Assembly: GCF_900103785.1 (NCBI RefSeq)
Contig: NZ_FNHE01000009.1
Coordinates: 1 to 64,000 of the forward strand
DNA from: Geodermatophilus siccatus
Lineage (GTDB): Bacteria; Actinomycetota; Actinomycetes; Mycobacteriales; Geodermatophilaceae
Length of the DNA stretch: 64,000 nucleotides
Reading direction: 5' to 3'
The notes below the pieces were generated by a model. It saw nothing but the letters and a program-made list of their open reading frames with translations, searched no databases and was not told the DNA's origin. Shown here piece by piece: positions 1-9,568 of the stretch (the stretch's first letter is position 1; every line of letters begins with the position of its first letter). A program made the translations under genes and the position numbers.

Positions 1-232
1 CGATCGCCGCGACCGTCTCCGGCGAGGTCTGCCGGGGCATGCGGTGCGGCCGCGAGGAGCGGTCGGCCAGCCCGGCCTCGCCCTCGGCGCGCCAGCGGCG
101 CACCCACTTGTGAACCGTCTGCCGACTGACGCCCAGCTGCTTGGCCACTTCACCGGGCCGGTGACCGGCCAGGACACGGTCGACGATCAGCGTGCGGGCG
201 AACACGGTGGTACGGGCGTTAGCGTGGGCCAC
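1..232 (-). CDS. IS481-type transposase, N-terminal part, cut by window edge
   Basis: The frame reads leftward off base 1 and gives about 77 residues of the N-terminal DNA-binding part of an IS481/IS3-like DDE transposase. A winged helix-turn-helix is visible around GEVAKQLGVSRQTVHKWVRR, followed by the family-typical AEGEAGLADRSSRPHR. The GTG start at 232 is chosen because a GGAGG lies about seven bases upstream. The family cuts and pastes its own element; the DDE catalytic core would lie outside the window. No frameshift is visible in the part present, so the copy may be intact. The family assignment is by motif recognition and is fairly secure. Confidence 0.8.
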   Translation of the reverse strand, partial: MAHANARTTVFARTLIVDRVLAGHRPGEVAKQLGVSRQTVHKWVRRWRAEGEAGLADRSSRPHRMPRQTSPETVAAI

Positions 233-290
233 GGAGACCTCCGGTTGGCAACGGCGACGTCAAGCACCGCCACTCCTTCCGGAGGTCTCC
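233..290. repeat. Perfect 12-bp inverted repeat in the transposase leader
   Basis: GGAGACCTCCGG at 233-244 is the exact reverse complement of 279-290, with a 34-base loop. The left arm contains the transposase Shine-Dalgarno sequence, so a hairpin in the leader RNA could hide the ribosome site. Such a structure would limit translation of transcripts entering from outside. The function is inferred. Confidence 0.5.
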
Positions 291-424
291 TTCGTCACCA
301 AGGCGCCACGCCGACCGTCAACAACGTCCCTGGCTACGACAGCTAGGGCGTGCCTGACGGACCCGTGCCGACGGGAGCGCCGCCAGGGCGCTGATCCCGA
401 GGCCGGAGGTTCGTCGGAGACGCC

Positions 425-940
425 CTACCCCTCGGCCGCGCGGGTCTCCAGCAGGCCGTAGGCGCCGCGGTGGAAGAGCAGCGGCCGCCGTCCGGGGTCC
501 GCACCGAGGTCCAGCACCCGGGCGGCGACGAGGGTGTGGTCGCCGCCGTCGTACTCCGCCCACAGCTCGCAGTCGATCCAGGCGACGACGTCGTCGAGCA
601 CCGGCTGGCCCTGCAGGCTGGGCCGCCAGGACACCCCGGCGAACTTGTCGGCGCTGGAGCGGGCGAACTGGGCCGACAGCTCGGTCTGGTCCTCGGCGAG
701 CACGTTGACGCAGAAGCGACCGAGCTCGCGCAGCCGCGGCCAGGTGCGGGAGGTGCGCGCGGGCGCGATGACCACCAGCGGCGGGTCCAGCGACAGCGAG
801 CTGAACGACTGGCAGGTGAAGCCGATCGGCCCGTGCTCCCCCTGGGCGGTGACCACGGTGACGCCGGAGGCGAAGTGGCCGAGGACGTCACGCATGGTGC
901 GGGGGTCGACCGTCCCGCCCCCCGACGGCGGCTGGCTCAT
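425..940 (-). CDS. Flavin reductase family protein (FMN-binding split barrel)
   Basis: This 171-residue protein belongs to the HpaC/flavin reductase-like family, which uses NAD(P)H to reduce free FMN or FAD for partner monooxygenases. The domain covers roughly residues 14-165. It begins with the family motif FASGVTVVTA and continues through GFTCQSFSSLSLDPPLVVIA, the flavin phosphate-binding segment. The ATG at 940 gives the normal family length. No monooxygenase lies beside it, so the partner is unknown. The upstream neighbour mvaB runs in the same direction but is separated by repeat sequence, so co-transcription is doubtful. Confidence 0.85.
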   Translation of the reverse strand: MSQPPSGGGTVDPRTMRDVLGHFASGVTVVTAQGEHGPIGFTCQSFSSLSLDPPLVVIAPARTSRTWPRLRELGRFCVNVLAEDQTELSAQFARSSADKFAGVSWRPSLQGQPVLDDVVAWIDCELWAEYDGGDHTLVAARVLDLGADPGRRPLLFHRGAYGLLETRAAEG

Positions 941-982
941 GACCTCCAGCCAACCACGCAGGCGCCGGTCACCGATGGCACC

Positions 983-1057
983 GGTCGGGTTCCCGCCCCC
1001 GGTCCGCTCCTCGCTCGCAGAGCTCGCTGCGATGCTCCCGCCGGCGTCACCCGACGG
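983..1057. repeat. Repeat family A, copy 1
   Basis: This 75-bp unit is repeated exactly at 1066-1140. It carries the core CGGTCCGCTCCTCGCTCGC followed by CTCGCTGCGATGCTCCC. Diverged copies lie at 48911-48979 and 49031-49092. It fills the gap between mvaB and the flavin reductase. Confidence 0.85.
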
Positions 1058-1065
1058 TGTCCACT

Positions 1066-1140
1066 GGTCGGGTTCCCGCCCCCGGTCCGCTCCTCGCTCG
1101 CAGAGCTCGCTGCGATGCTCCCGCCGGCGTCACCCGACGG
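1066..1140. repeat. Repeat family A, copy 2, supplying the mvaB stop codon
   Basis: This is a perfect second copy of the 75-bp unit at 983-1057, separated by 8 bases. The last 11 bases overlap the 3' end of mvaB and contain its TGA. The repeat has therefore set the C-terminus of the lyase. Confidence 0.85.
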
Positions 1141-2068
1141 CGGCGGACGAGCGGGGCACCGAGCGCCCCCCTGCCCGGTACAGCGAGCTGGGCAGCTCGT
1201 GCCCGACGGCCTCCTCGGTGACCCGGGCGGCGGCGAGGACGGCGTCGAGGTCCAGCCCGGTGCGCACACCGGACTCCTCGAGCATGTACACCAGCTCCTC
1301 GGTGGCGATGTTGCCGCTCGCGCCGGGCGCGAACGGGCAGCCGCCGAGACCGCCGACCGAGGAGTCCAGCTGGGTCACCCCCGCCTGGACGGCGGCCAGC
1401 GCGTTGGCCTGCCCGGTGCCGCGGGTGTCGTGGAAGTGCACGCCCACGTCGACGCCCGGACAGGCCCGGCGGACGGCGTCGAGCAGCTGCACGACCCGCA
1501 GCGGGGTGGTCGTGCCGATCGTGTCGCCCAGGCAGAGCCGGTCGGCACCGGCGGTGACCGCGGCGCGGGCGACGTCCACGGTGCGGGGGATCGGGGTGCG
1601 GCCGTCGAAGGGGCAGTCCCAGGCGGTCGCGATCACCACCTCCGACGAACCCCCGGCGCCGTGCGCCAGGGCGGCGATCTCGCCGACCGCGGCGACGGCC
1701 TCGGCGGTGCTGCGCCCGGCGTTGGCCCGGCTGTGCCCGTCGGAGGCCGAGACCACGTACTCCAGGTCGGCGACGCCGGCATCCACCGCGCGGGTGGCGC
1801 CCCGGGCGTTGGCGACCAGGGCGGAGAAGAGCACGCCGTCGAAGGCGTGCAGTTCGGCGGCCACCTGGTCGGCGTCGGCCAGTGCCGGCACGGCCTTCGG
1901 GGAGACGAACGACGTCACCTCGATCCGGCGGACGCCGGTGGCCACGAGCGCCTCCAGCATCGCCAGCTTGCCCTCGAGGGGCACCGGCGCCTCCAGCTGC
2001 AGGCCGTCGCGCATGCCGACCTCGCGGACGTCCACCGTCGCGGGCAGCACCAGGTCGAACTCGTTCAC
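1130..2068 (-). CDS. mvaB: Hydroxymethylglutaryl-CoA lyase
   Basis: The enzyme cleaves HMG-CoA to acetoacetate and acetyl-CoA in leucine and ketone-body breakdown. The 312-residue TIM barrel shows the start motif VREVGMRDGLQ (metal-binding Asp), the metal-ligand motif VGVHFHDTRG, and the family signature GGLGGCPFAPGASGN with the active cysteine. The GTG at 2068 is chosen because it has a GAGGAGGG ribosome site and gives normal length; an upstream start would add unrelated residues read through a parS-like site. The last few residues and the stop come from repeat family A. No other leucine-degradation gene adjoins it. Confidence 0.92.
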   Translation of the reverse strand: MNEFDLVLPATVDVREVGMRDGLQLEAPVPLEGKLAMLEALVATGVRRIEVTSFVSPKAVPALADADQVAAELHAFDGVLFSALVANARGATRAVDAGVADLEYVVSASDGHSRANAGRSTAEAVAAVGEIAALAHGAGGSSEVVIATAWDCPFDGRTPIPRTVDVARAAVTAGADRLCLGDTIGTTTPLRVVQLLDAVRRACPGVDVGVHFHDTRGTGQANALAAVQAGVTQLDSSVGGLGGCPFAPGASGNIATEELVYMLEESGVRTGLDLDAVLAAARVTEEAVGHELPSSLYRAGGRSVPRSSAAVG

Positions 2069-2112
2069 GGGCCCTCCTCGGTCGATCACGTGACATCCTG
2101 CCCCGGCGCCGG

Positions 2113-2126
2113 GTTCCACGTGGAAC
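2113..2126. other. parS-like ParB-binding site
   Basis: A perfect palindrome GTTCCACGTGGAAC, the core of actinobacterial parS. It lies 45 bases upstream of the chosen mvaB start, in the divergent mvaB/GGDEF gap. It is about 60 kb from parAB. Confidence 0.75.
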
Positions 2127-2202
2127 CACTCGGACGCGTTCGGGCCGAAGAGCTGCAGCAACGGGCCCTGTCGGCGCAGGATGACCGGCACGGAGGTGGG
2201 AT

Positions 2203-3093
2203 GTGACCAATGCGGCGGACACGCTGCCCCCGGCGGATCGCCGGAGCGCGTTCGCCAACGCGCCCATGGGGATCGCGCTCGCCACGCCGACCGGTCTCAT
2301 CGTCGACGCCAACCCGGCGCTGGCGGCGATGCTCGCGTACACCGCCGAGGAACTCTACGGCCGCTCGATGCTCGACCTCGTCCACCCCGACAACCGCCCA
2401 GCCGCCGTCGAGGCGTTCGCCGAGCTCCTCGAGCAGCGCAAGATGATGCGGCACGAGACCCGGCTGCTCCGGGCGGACGGCAGCGTGGTGCCCGTGCAGG
2501 TCACCTCGTCCTGGGTGGACGGGACGCCCGACGGCGACCCGCCGCACGTCGTCGCGATCGTCGAGGACATCACCGACCGCAAGGCCCTGGAGGCCGCGCT
2601 GGTCCACCGTTCCCTGCACGACCCGCTGACCGGGTTGCCCAACCGGATCCTGTTCAACGACCGGCTGCACCACGCCCTGGAGCGTGGGCGCCGGGAGCGG
2701 ACGCCGACCAGCCTGCTGGGCATCGACCTCGACGGCTTCAAGCAGATCAACGACCAGTACGGCCACCCGGTGGGCGACGAGGTGCTCGTCGCCCTCGCCG
2801 AGCGGCTGACCTCGGTGCTGCGGGCCAGCGACACGGCGGCCCGGGTCGGCGGGGACGAGTTCAGCATCGTCTGCGAGAACAGCGGGCGGCCCGACGCCGA
2901 GACCCTCGCCGCCCGGCTGCGGGACAGGGTGCGCGAGCCGCTGCGCCTGGCCAGCGGGCTGGCCCTCCCCCTGACGGTGAGCATCGGGATCGGCACGGCC
3001 GAGGGCGATGTCGACCCCGAGCGGGCGTTCGAGGCGCTCGTGCGGGAGGCCGACGACGCGATGTACGTCGACAAGGCCCGCTGGCAGGACTGA
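2203..3093 (+). CDS. PAS-GGDEF diguanylate cyclase
   Basis: This 296-residue cytoplasmic signalling protein probably makes cyclic di-GMP from two GTP. Residues about 14-125 form a PAS sensor domain (FANAPMGIALATPTG, then a PAC-like EDITDRK). Residues about 130-290 form the cyclase domain. The active-site GGDEF is intact, the metal and substrate residues sit in GIDLDGFKQINDQYG, and an RASD product-inhibition site lies five residues before GGDEF. The GTG at 2203 has GGAGG about six bases upstream. No membrane segment or EAL domain is present. The PAS ligand is unknown. It is divergent from mvaB. Confidence 0.92.
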   Translation: MTNAADTLPPADRRSAFANAPMGIALATPTGLIVDANPALAAMLAYTAEELYGRSMLDLVHPDNRPAAVEAFAELLEQRKMMRHETRLLRADGSVVPVQVTSSWVDGTPDGDPPHVVAIVEDITDRKALEAALVHRSLHDPLTGLPNRILFNDRLHHALERGRRERTPTSLLGIDLDGFKQINDQYGHPVGDEVLVALAERLTSVLRASDTAARVGGDEFSIVCENSGRPDAETLAARLRDRVREPLRLASGLALPLTVSIGIGTAEGDVDPERAFEALVREADDAMYVDKARWQD

Positions 3094-3102
3094 GGGACCC
3101 TC

Positions 3103-4200
3103 CTACCCCCCGTTCCAGCGGCTGACGACCTCGGTGAAGGCGGCGGCGGCCTGCTCAACCTCGGCGAGCTCGACGTACTCGTCGACGGCGTGCATGACCG
3201 CCGGGGTGCCCGGTCCCCAGACCACGATCGGGGCGCCCCGGACGACCTGCACGAGCACCGATGCGTCGGTGAAGTAGGTGGCGGGCGTGGGCAGCACCGG
3301 CGCGGGCAGCGAGGCCACCCACGGGTCGTCGGCGGGGGTGCCGACCGGCGGCAGGTCCACCCGCACCTCGACGTCGGCCACCTCCGGCTGCGCCCGCCAC
3401 CAGGCGAGCAGGTCGCCGCCGTCGGCCACGGTGCGCATGTCGACGACCACCTCGGCGCGGTCGGGGACGACGTTGGGCACCGTGCCGCCCGCGACGACCC
3501 CGGGGTTCCACGTCTCCATGCCGAGGAAGGGGTCGGTGCGGAAGGGCAGCACCCCGGCGGCCCGGGCCAGCAGCGCGGCCAGGTCCAGCACCGCGTTGTG
3601 CCCGCGCTCCGGCGTGCTGCCGTGGGCGGCCCGGCCGGCGGTCCGGACGGCGAGCCACAGCGCTCCCTTGTGGCCGAGGACCACCCGGTTCCCGGTGGCC
3701 TCCGGCACGACCACCGCGCCCACGGGGAGCTCGGCGACGGCTGCGGCCGCCGCGGCGGCCCCACGCGAGCCGATCTCCTCGTCGCTGGTCAGCAGCAGGG
3801 CCACCGGCGTCCCCGGGTCGGCGGCGGCCAGCGCGGCCGCCGCGGCGACCACGCCGGCCTTCATGTCGCTGCCCCCGCGGCCCCACACCCGGCCCCCGTC
3901 GAGGTCGCCGTCGAAGGGGGCCCGCTGCCAGGCGGCCGGGTCGGCCGCGGGGACGGTGTCGACGTGGCAGGCGAGCAGCAGCTGCCGGCGGCCGGGGTCG
4001 GCCGGTGTGCGCAGCAGGGTCCAGGGGTGGTCGCGGTCGCGGCCCTGGGTCACCTGCAGGTGCGGGGCGCGCTCGCGCAGCACCTCGGTGAGCGTGCCCA
4101 GGACGTCGCGCTGCGCGTCGGCGTCGCCGGAGACGGTGGGGCGGCGCACCAGCTCGCGCACGAGCGCCACCAGGTCGAGGGCAGGGCCGGTCGCCGTCAT
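3103..4200 (-). CDS. M20 family metallopeptidase (ArgE/DapE/ACY1-like)
   Basis: A 365-residue zinc aminoacylase or peptidase of the M20 family. The first metal motif LLACHVDTVP (His and Asp) is followed by the bridging segment GRGGSDMKAG and the catalytic pair in TSDEEIGS. A lid or dimerisation domain with GHKGALWLAV and AAHGSTPE is inserted in the middle, as usual in the family. The ATG at 4200 starts just before the conserved LVRELVRRPTVSG. It converges with the GGDEF gene (9-base gap). The substrate cannot be told from sequence: N-acyl amino acids, succinyl-diaminopimelate and dipeptides are all possible. Confidence 0.85.
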   Translation of the reverse strand: MTATGPALDLVALVRELVRRPTVSGDADAQRDVLGTLTEVLRERAPHLQVTQGRDRDHPWTLLRTPADPGRRQLLLACHVDTVPAADPAAWQRAPFDGDLDGGRVWGRGGSDMKAGVVAAAAALAAADPGTPVALLLTSDEEIGSRGAAAAAAAVAELPVGAVVVPEATGNRVVLGHKGALWLAVRTAGRAAHGSTPERGHNAVLDLAALLARAAGVLPFRTDPFLGMETWNPGVVAGGTVPNVVPDRAEVVVDMRTVADGGDLLAWWRAQPEVADVEVRVDLPPVGTPADDPWVASLPAPVLPTPATYFTDASVLVQVVRGAPIVVWGPGTPAVMHAVDEYVELAEVEQAAAAFTEVVSRWNGG

Positions 4201-4284
4201 GGTCCGATCCTGCCCCCGCGGCGCCGGGACGGCGCGGGACACCGCAGCGGCTCCACCGGCCACGAGCGGTGGCTCCACGGCAGT

Positions 4285-4526
4285 CGGGGACGGCTCCGGG
4301 CCGCGGTAGCGGGGTGAGCCGCCCCGCGGGGCGCGTGCGAGGAGCGGGGGCCGGAGGCTCCCCGACGAGTGCGCGGGCCGGGCTCAGCGCAGGCCGGGGA
4401 CGGCTCCGGGCCGCGGTAGCGGGGTGAGCCGCCCCGCGGGGCGCGTGCGAGGAGCGGGGGCCGGAGGCTCCCCGACGAGTGCGCGGGCCGGGCTCAGCGC
4501 AGGCCGGGGACGGCTCCTGGCCGCGG
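4285..4526. repeat. Perfect 110-bp tandem duplication (repeat family B, copy 1)
   Basis: Bases 4285-4394 and 4395-4504 are identical over 110 bp, and a third partial unit starts at 4505. The third unit changes into the family B end sequence (GGTGCGGTCCGGTAGGACC, to about 4546). Related single copies lie 3' of glpK, nfo-like and cwlM. This occupies most of the 348-bp gap between the M20 gene and the 3' end of glpD; the rest (4201-4284) shows nothing recognisable. Confidence 0.9.
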
Positions 4527-4548
4527 TGCGGTCCGGTAGGACCGCAGA

Positions 4549-6276
4549 TCACACGAGGGCGCGGCCCACCGCGACGGCGCGGGTGTCCGGCGCGGCGACC
4601 CGGACGGCGTCGGCCGCCCGGTCGTCGGCCGCCTCCTGCGAGCGCCGCTCGGCGTCGACCCGGGCGCGGTAGCTCTCGACCTCGTTGGTGATCCGCTGCT
4701 CGTCCCAGCCGAGGACCCCGGCCACCGCGCGGGCCACCGGCTCGGCCGACTCCACCCCTCGGTGCGGCGTCTCGATCGAGATCCGGGTGCGGCGGGCGAG
4801 TAGGTCGTCGAGGTGCTGGGCGCCCTCGTGCGCGGCGCCGTAGACCAGCTCGACCATGAGGTACTCCTCGGCGCCGGGGACCGGAGCCAGCAGCGCCGGG
4901 TCGTCGGCGGCGAGCGAGAGGACCTCCGGCGTGAGCGACCCGTACCGGTTGAGCAGGTGCTCGGCACGGAAGTGCGGGATGCCCCAGCGCTCGGCGAGGG
5001 CGTCGAGGGAGTTGCGCATCGCCGCGTAGCCCTCGGCGCCGGCCAGCGGGATGTTGTCGGTGACGCTGGGCGGCACCGGCCGGGTGACGTCGACGGCGAC
5101 GGCGTCCACCGCGTCGGCGGCCATCGGCCGGTACGTCGTGTACTTGCCGCCGGCCACCGCGATCACGCCGGGCATGGGCCGGGCGACCGCGTGCTCGCGG
5201 GACAGCTGGCTGGTCAGCTCCGACTCCCCGGCCAGCAGCGGACGCAGACCCGCGTAGACCCCGGTGATGTCGTCGTGCGTGAGCTCCGTGGTCAGCACCT
5301 TGTTGACGTGCTCGAGGATGTAGTCGATGTCGGCCCGTGACGCCGCCGGGTGGGCCTTGTCCAGCGTCCAGTCGGTGTCCGTCGTCCCGACGATCCAGTG
5401 GCTGCCCCAGGGGATGACGAACAGCACCGACTTCTCGGTGCGCAGGATCAGCCCGGTCTCGCCGTTGATCCGGTCGCGGGGGACGACGATGTGCACGCCC
5501 TTGCTGGCCCGCACGTGGAACCGGCCGCGCCCGCCGACCAGGGTCTGGATGTCGTCGGTCCACACCCCCGTGGCGTTGACGACGACCTCGGCCTTCACGT
5601 CGACCTCGCGCCCGGTCTCGACGTCCCGGACCCGGACCCCGGTGACCCGGCCGCCGGCGTGGTGGAAGGCGACGACCTCGGCCGAGTTGAGCACGGTGGC
5701 GCCGTAGGCCGCGGCGGTGCGGGCGACGGTGAGGGTGTGCCGGGCGTCGTCGGCCTGGGCGTCGTAGTAGCGGACCGCGCCGACGAGCGCGTCGGGCTTG
5801 AGCGCGGGGAACAGCTTGCGGGCGCCGGTGCGGGTGAGCTGCTTCTGCGGGGGCAGCGGGGTCGACAGCGCGCCGATGCGGGCCAGCCCGTCGTAGAGGG
5901 TGAGCCCGGCGGTGACGTAGGGCCGCTCCCAGTGGTGGGTGAGCGGGTAGAGGAAGGGCACCGGCTTGACCAGGTGCGGCGCGAGCCGGGTGACGCTCAG
6001 GTCGCGCTCGTGGAGGGCCTCGCGCACCAGGCCGAAGTCGAAGGACTCCAGGTAGCGCAGCCCGCCGTGGAAGAGCTTGGACGAGCGCGAGGACGTGCCG
6101 CTGGCGAAGTCGCGGGCTTCGACCAGCGCCGTCCGCAGGCCCCGGGTCGCCGCGTCGAGCGCGACGCCGGCACCGGTCACGCCGCCTCCGACGACGAGGA
6201 CCTCGAAGGACTGCTCGGCCAGCTCCGCCCAGGCTCGCGCGCGCTGATCGGGGCCGAGTGGGGGGACTACGGGCAT
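4549..6276 (-). CDS. glpD: Glycerol-3-phosphate dehydrogenase (FAD)
   Basis: This membrane-associated flavoenzyme oxidises glycerol 3-phosphate to dihydroxyacetone phosphate and feeds electrons to quinones. The 575-residue protein starts with the FAD dinucleotide fold [12 protein letters not shown] (residues about 26-37). It continues with [16 protein letters not shown] and TTDTDW, both typical of GlpD, and has the C-terminal helical domain after about residue 400. The ATG at 6276 gives normal length. It is divergent from the IclR regulator. The shared gap holds a palindrome (6347-6363) that probably controls both directions. It completes the glycerol pathway with the two kinases and GlpF. 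Confidence 0.95.
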   Translation of the reverse strand: MPVVPPLGPDQRARAWAELAEQSFEVLVVGGGVTGAGVALDAATRGLRTALVEARDFASGTSSRSSKLFHGGLRYLESFDFGLVREALHERDLSVTRLAPHLVKPVPFLYPLTHHWERPYVTAGLTLYDGLARIGALSTPLPPQKQLTRTGARKLFPALKPDALVGAVRYYDAQADDARHTLTVARTAAAYGATVLNSAEVVAFHHAGGRVTGVRVRDVETGREVDVKAEVVVNATGVWTDDIQTLVGGRGRFHVRASKGVHIVVPRDRINGETGLILRTEKSVLFVIPWGSHWIVGTTDTDWTLDKAHPAASRADIDYILEHVNKVLTTELTHDDITGVYAGLRPLLAGESELTSQLSREHAVARPMPGVIAVAGGKYTTYRPMAADAVDAVAVDVTRPVPPSVTDNIPLAGAEGYAAMRNSLDALAERWGIPHFRAEHLLNRYGSLTPEVLSLAADDPALLAPVPGAEEYLMVELVYGAAHEGAQHLDDLLARRTRISIETPHRGVESAEPVARAVAGVLGWDEQRITNEVESYRARVDAERRSQEAADDRAADAVRVAAPDTRAVAVGRALV

Positions 6277-6346
6277 GCCGACTCCTCTGGCGGGGATTGC
6301 TCGTCCACAACGGTAGGCGGGTGCTCTTGGGCCGTCGACGTGCTCC

Positions 6347-6363
6347 GTTCGACATCGTCGTAC
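6347..6363. promoter_or_regulatory. Putative IclR-type operator 1 of the glycerol regulon
   Basis: An imperfect 17-bp palindrome GTTCGACATCGTCGTAC in the glpD/regulator gap. The 14 bases CGACATCGTCGTAC recur exactly at 8663-8676 before glpF. The half-sites are GTnCGAC and GTCGnAC around ATC. The binding protein is inferred to be the neighbouring IclR protein. Confidence 0.7.
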
Positions 6364-6373
6364 GCCAAGGGCC

Positions 6374-6379
6374 TAGGGT
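6374..6379 (+). promoter_or_regulatory. -10 element for a probable leaderless glpR-like transcript
   Basis: TAGGGT lies eight bases before the GTG start of the IclR gene. Transcription would begin at or next to the start codon. It sits 10 bases downstream of operator 1, so a bound regulator would block it. Confidence 0.5.
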
Positions 6380-6387
6380 GACGCGCC

Positions 6388-7136
6388 GTGCCGGGCACCG
6401 TGCAGTCGATCGAGCGCGCCGCCACCCTGCTGCACGCCATCGTCGAGTCGGGGGGCCAGATGGGCGTCACCGAGCTGGCGGGTGCCGTGGGGCTGCCGAA
6501 GACCACGACCCACGGGCTGCTGCGCACGCTGCTGGCAGTCGGGTTCGTCGAGCAGGACCAGCGCACCGGCCGCTACACCCTCGGCGCCGGCCTCCTGGGG
6601 CTGGGCTCGCACTACCTGGACGCCAACGAACTGCGGTCCCGGGCGTCGAACTGGGCCGACTCGCTGGCCGCGCGCAGCGGGTTCGCCGTCCGGCTCGGGA
6701 CGCCGGCGGGCCTGCAGGTCGTCGTCGTCCACCACGTGTTCCGGCCCGACGACTCACCGCAGGAGCTGGAGGTCGGGTCCGTGCTGCCGGCGCACGCCAC
6801 CGCCGTGGGGAAGATCCTGCTGGCCTCCCGCCCGGCGATGGCCCGGATGCTGGCCGACACCCGGCTCGAGGCGCTGACCCCGCGCACCATCGCCGACCCG
6901 GCGGCGCTGCTGGCCGAGCTGTCGACCGTCCGCGCGCGGGGCTGGGCCGAGCAGCAGGGGGAGTACCGGATGGGCCTGGGCGGGATCGCCGCACCGGTGC
7001 ACGGGCCGGGTGGCCTGGTCGTCGGCGCGCTGGGCGTCAGCGGCCCGGTCGAGGAGCTCTTCGCCGACGCCGCGCGGCCGGCGCTGCGCGGCATGGTGGT
7101 CGAGGCCGCGGCCGCGGTCTCCCGGGAGCTCGCCAC

Positions 7137-7140
<4 letters not shown>
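6388..7140 (+). CDS. IclR family regulator of the glycerol genes
   Basis: A 250-residue DNA-binding regulator. The N-terminal winged helix-turn-helix (about 5-66) is seen in [20 protein letters not shown]. The effector-binding GAF-like domain (about 75-250) has the typical [15 protein letters not shown] stretch. Its place between glpD and glpK-glpF-glpK matches GylR of Streptomyces, an IclR-type glycerol repressor. The two matching palindromes at 6347 and 8660 are its likely targets, which implies autoregulation. The GTG at 6388 has no strong ribosome site and may be leaderless. Its stop overlaps the glpK start (GTGA), so the two are translationally coupled. Confidence 0.88.
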
Positions 7141-8645
<1,505 letters not shown>

Positions 8646-8659
8646 CGGGGGATCGCGCT

Positions 8660-8676
8660 GTCCGACATCGTCGTAC
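8660..8676. promoter_or_regulatory. Putative IclR-type operator 2, upstream of glpF
   Basis: GTCCGACATCGTCGTAC is the near-identical partner of operator 1 (15 of 17 bases shown as shared half-sites and spacer; 14 contiguous bases exact). It lies 14 bases after the first glpK stop and 124 bases before the glpF start, so glpF-glpK2 probably has its own promoter. Confidence 0.7.
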
Positions 8677-8799
8677 AGCGCCCGTTGTCCGCCCTCGACC
8701 TGTGTGAATAGCGTCACCGCGCCAGTCGTCGACCGGCCGTCCCGCGGTCCGGCGCCGAGCCCGTGGCACCACCGCATCACCGGCGATGAGGAGCAGCGC

Positions 8800-9522
8800 A
8801 TGAGCCTGTGGACCGTGTTCGGCAGCGAGGTCGTCGGAACCGGCGTCCTCATACTCCTCGGCGTCGGCGTGGTCGCCAACGTCGTCCTGCCCCAGACCCT
8901 GGGCAACGGCGGAGGCTGGCTGCTCATCAACTTCGGCTGGGGCATCGGCGTCTTCGCCGGCGTCTACGCCGGCGCCAGCTCCGGGGCGCACCTCAACCCG
9001 GCGGTCACCCTCGGCCTGGCGGTGAGCGGCGCGAACGAGTACGCGCCCGGCGTGCCGATCACCCTGGCGTCGTCAGTGGTCTACGTGATCGGCCAGCTCG
9101 TCGGCGCCTTCCTCGGCGCCGTCGTCGCGTGGCTGGCCTACCGCAAGCAGTACGACGCGGCGACCGAGCCGGTGCTCGGCACCTTCTCCACCGGCCCGAC
9201 GATCGCCAGCCCCGCCTGGAACGTGGTCACCGAGGCCATCGGCACCTTCGTGCTCGTCTACCTCATCCTGCGCTTCGGCGACACGCCCGGCGAGCTCGGC
9301 CCGCTGGCGGTGGCGCTGCTCGTCATCGGCATCGGCGCCTCCCTCGGCGGACCGACCGGCTACGCCATCAACCCCGCCCGCGACCTGGGCCCGCGCATCG
9401 CGCACGCCGTGCTGCCGATCCGCGCCAAGGGGGACAGCAACTGGGGCTACGCCTGGGTGCCGGTCGTGGGCCCGCTCATCGGGGCCGTCCTGGGCGGCCT
9501 GCTGTCCCGGGCTCCCCTCTGA
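8800..9522 (+). CDS. glpF: Glycerol uptake facilitator (aquaglyceroporin)
   Basis: A six-helix MIP-family channel that lets glycerol diffuse into the cell. The 240-residue protein has both pore motifs, HLNPAVTLG and [12 protein letters not shown]. The Asp after the second NPAR marks a glycerol-conducting rather than water-only channel. The ATG at 8800 is chosen over a GTG at 8704 because it has GAGGAG seven bases upstream and starts at the first membrane helix. A probable operator lies upstream (8660-8676). glpK2 follows after 46 bases, so the two are likely co-transcribed. Confidence 0.93.
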   Translation: MSLWTVFGSEVVGTGVLILLGVGVVANVVLPQTLGNGGGWLLINFGWGIGVFAGVYAGASSGAHLNPAVTLGLAVSGANEYAPGVPITLASSVVYVIGQLVGAFLGAVVAWLAYRKQYDAATEPVLGTFSTGPTIASPAWNVVTEAIGTFVLVYLILRFGDTPGELGPLAVALLVIGIGASLGGPTGYAINPARDLGPRIAHAVLPIRAKGDSNWGYAWVPVVGPLIGAVLGGLLSRAPL

Positions 9523-9568
9523 CCGCAGCTCCCCCGAACCCCACCGCGACGAAGCGAGAGGAACCACC

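Larger units (their letters stand above)
1..341 (-). mobile_element. Right-hand end of an IS481-type element
   Basis: The transposase start region is followed by about 110 non-coding bases ending near 341. Read on the minus strand the edge begins TGTCGTAGCCAGGG, a TGT start like many IS481-family termini. The other end is outside the window, so the boundary and any target duplication are inferred. A perfect 12-bp inverted repeat (233-244 and 279-290) lies in the leader. Confidence 0.55.

Noticed and set aside
4285-4526. CRISPR array
   Set aside because: The 110-bp units are tandem and identical with no spacers between short repeats. No cas gene is in the window.
5511-5524. CCGCACGTGGAACC as another parS site
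   Set aside because: Three positions differ from the palindrome and it is asymmetric. The codons fit the conserved glpD protein without it.
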